From positions 1 through 6,641 of the forward strand of contig JAJUFW010000171.1 in NCBI GenBank assembly GCA_029263555.1: 6,641 nucleotides of DNA, given 5' to 3'. The translations under genes and the position numbers were made by a program. The stretch comes from Alphaproteobacteria bacterium (GTDB taxonomy: Bacteria > Pseudomonadota > Alphaproteobacteria > DSM-16000 > Inquilinaceae). A model generated the notes under the pieces. The model made no database searches and had not been told where the DNA came from. It saw only the letters and a program-made list of their open reading frames with translations. Position 1 is the first letter of the stretch. The number at the start of each line of letters is the position of its first letter. Of the stretch, positions 6,089-6,641 are shown one piece after another.

Positions 6089-6641
6089 ATGGCGAAAGCG
6101 CGCAGGAACAGATCGGGCGAGGCGACGGCCGGCGGCATCCTGCACATGGCCGCGCTGATCGTCCGGACCGAAGGGGCGGACGCCTTGACCTTCGACCGGC
6201 TGGCCGAACGGGCCGGGCTGAGCAAGGGCGCCGTCCTCTACCATTTTCCGTCGAAGGATGCCCTGCTGGCGCGGCTGGTGGAGGAATATGTCCAGGCGGT
6301 CGAAGGGGAAATCGACCGTCACCGCCGACAGGACGGCGACCGCGGTGCCTGGATCCGGGGCTATCTCAGGGCATGCTTCCCCGGCGCGGGCGGCGCCGCG
6401 CGCGAAGCGAACGAACTGTCCGCGGCGCTGACCGCGGCCGCGGCGGCGAACCCGCCGCTTCTCGACGCCTATCGCAGGCGGCAGCCGGCATGGGGCGCGG
6501 CCCCGGTCCCGCCCGTCCACGCGCACCCGGGCGCCCGCGGGGCGGCTGTTCACTTCGAGTGTCCCGACGGACCGGGCGCGCAGTACTCCCCGCTCGGGGT
6601 CCACTTCAACGGCAAACCGCCTGCCGGAGGGGTCGGTCAGC
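6089..6641 (+). CDS. TetR/AcrR-family transcriptional regulator (partial; C-terminal part replaced or lost)
   Basis: The ATG at 6089 is supported by GGAGG at 6077-6081, seven bases upstream. The N-terminal DNA-binding domain is clear: helix GGILHMAALIVRTEGADALTF (15-35), then the helix-turn-helix DRLAERAGLSKGAVLYHF (36-53) and PSKDALLARLVEEY (54-67), the classic TetR signature. Helices of the ligand-binding domain follow to about residue 132-135 (SAALTAAAAANPPLLDAYRRRQPAW). After that the frame remains open to the window edge but becomes rich in Pro, Gly, His and Ala and no longer resembles a TetR ligand-binding domain. The opposite strand codes for a PEGA domain across the same bases. The genuine TetR part is thus truncated at about 6490, against a usual length near 190-200 residues. 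The protein probably represses itself through the palindrome at 6041-6060. Its ligand and the genes it controls are unknown. If the break is real, the product may still bind DNA but would lack much of its dimer interface. Confidence 0.85.
   Translation, partial: MAKARRNRSGEATAGGILHMAALIVRTEGADALTFDRLAERAGLSKGAVLYHFPSKDALLARLVEEYVQAVEGEIDRHRRQDGDRGAWIRGYLRACFPGAGGAAREANELSAALTAAAAANPPLLDAYRRRQPAWGAAPVPPVHAHPGARGAAVHFECPDGPGAQYSPLGVHFNGKPPAGGVGQ
6482..6641 (-). pseudogene. PEGA-domain protein fragment on the minus strand, cut at the junction
   Basis: Reading the minus strand from position 6640 the frame is open and encodes LTDPSGRRFAVEVDPERG, then GTLEVNSRPAGARVRVDG, then RDRGRAPCRL, ending near 6482. 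The second and third blocks match the PEGA pattern G-x-L-x-V-x-S-x-P-x-G-A-x-V-x-V-D-G-x-x-x-G-x-x-P-x-x-L almost position for position. PEGA domains are small beta-rich modules, often found in surface or periplasmic proteins and at the ends of Ser/Thr kinases or caspase-like proteins. The gene would enter the window from the right; its start and main domain lie outside. Beyond about 6482 the minus frame stays open only as antisense of the TetR and methyltransferase genes, so the expected rest of the PEGA repeat (the L-x-P-G-x-H-x-V end) is missing. Either the gene is broken here or the sequence is chimeric. The plus-strand reading across these bases resembles nothing known. Confidence 0.65.

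Noticed and set aside
4874..6604. Minus-strand open frame of 576 codons
   Set aside because: Most of it is antisense to the acetyltransferase, methyltransferase and TetR genes. Only its first part (6604 down to about 6482) has real coding character, as the PEGA fragment.
1..6641. Search for a new multi-gene defence, CRISPR, toxin-antitoxin or biosynthetic system
   Set aside because: The genes belong to unrelated families, have gaps near 100 bp, and show no shared motif, repeat array or mobile-element end. No system is supported.

Overview
The window is a high-GC, densely coded stretch of bacterial chromosome. Gene content and protein style suggest an alphaproteobacterium, possibly Rhodospirillales-like: a bacterial topoisomerase IB, an MprF tail, a three-PAS HisKA_2-type kinase, and GC-rich third codon positions. 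This assignment is inference; no rRNA or other taxonomic marker is present.

Layout from left to right: the last 65 codons of an MprF-like lysylphosphatidylglycerol synthase (+); a complete DNA topoisomerase IB (-), convergent with mprF and sharing a CTAG tetranucleotide as stop codon on both strands; a 218-bp divergent intergenic region; a complete EamA/DMT-type membrane transporter (+); a soluble three-PAS sensor histidine kinase of the HisKA_2 type (+) with no response regulator beside it; a RimJ/RimL-like GNAT acetyltransferase (+); a class I SAM-dependent methyltransferase (+); a perfect 20-bp palindrome overlapping a plausible promoter; and a TetR-family regulator (+) running off the right edge.

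The plus-strand genes from 1496 onward are co-directional but separated by gaps of roughly 95 to 105 bp, some with weak hairpins. They look like separately expressed housekeeping or accessory genes rather than one operon or one pathway. No mobile element, CRISPR array, tRNA or rRNA was seen.

The most unusual place is the right end. The TetR protein is convincing only to about residue 132-135 (about position 6490). Beyond that its frame stays open but no longer reads like TetR, while the opposite strand from about 6482 to the edge reads as a clear PEGA domain. Two convergent genes therefore appear to be cut and joined inside their coding regions, which points to either a real deletion or rearrangement or a chimeric assembly. 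I found no convincing novel multi-gene system; the rest of the window is ordinary.
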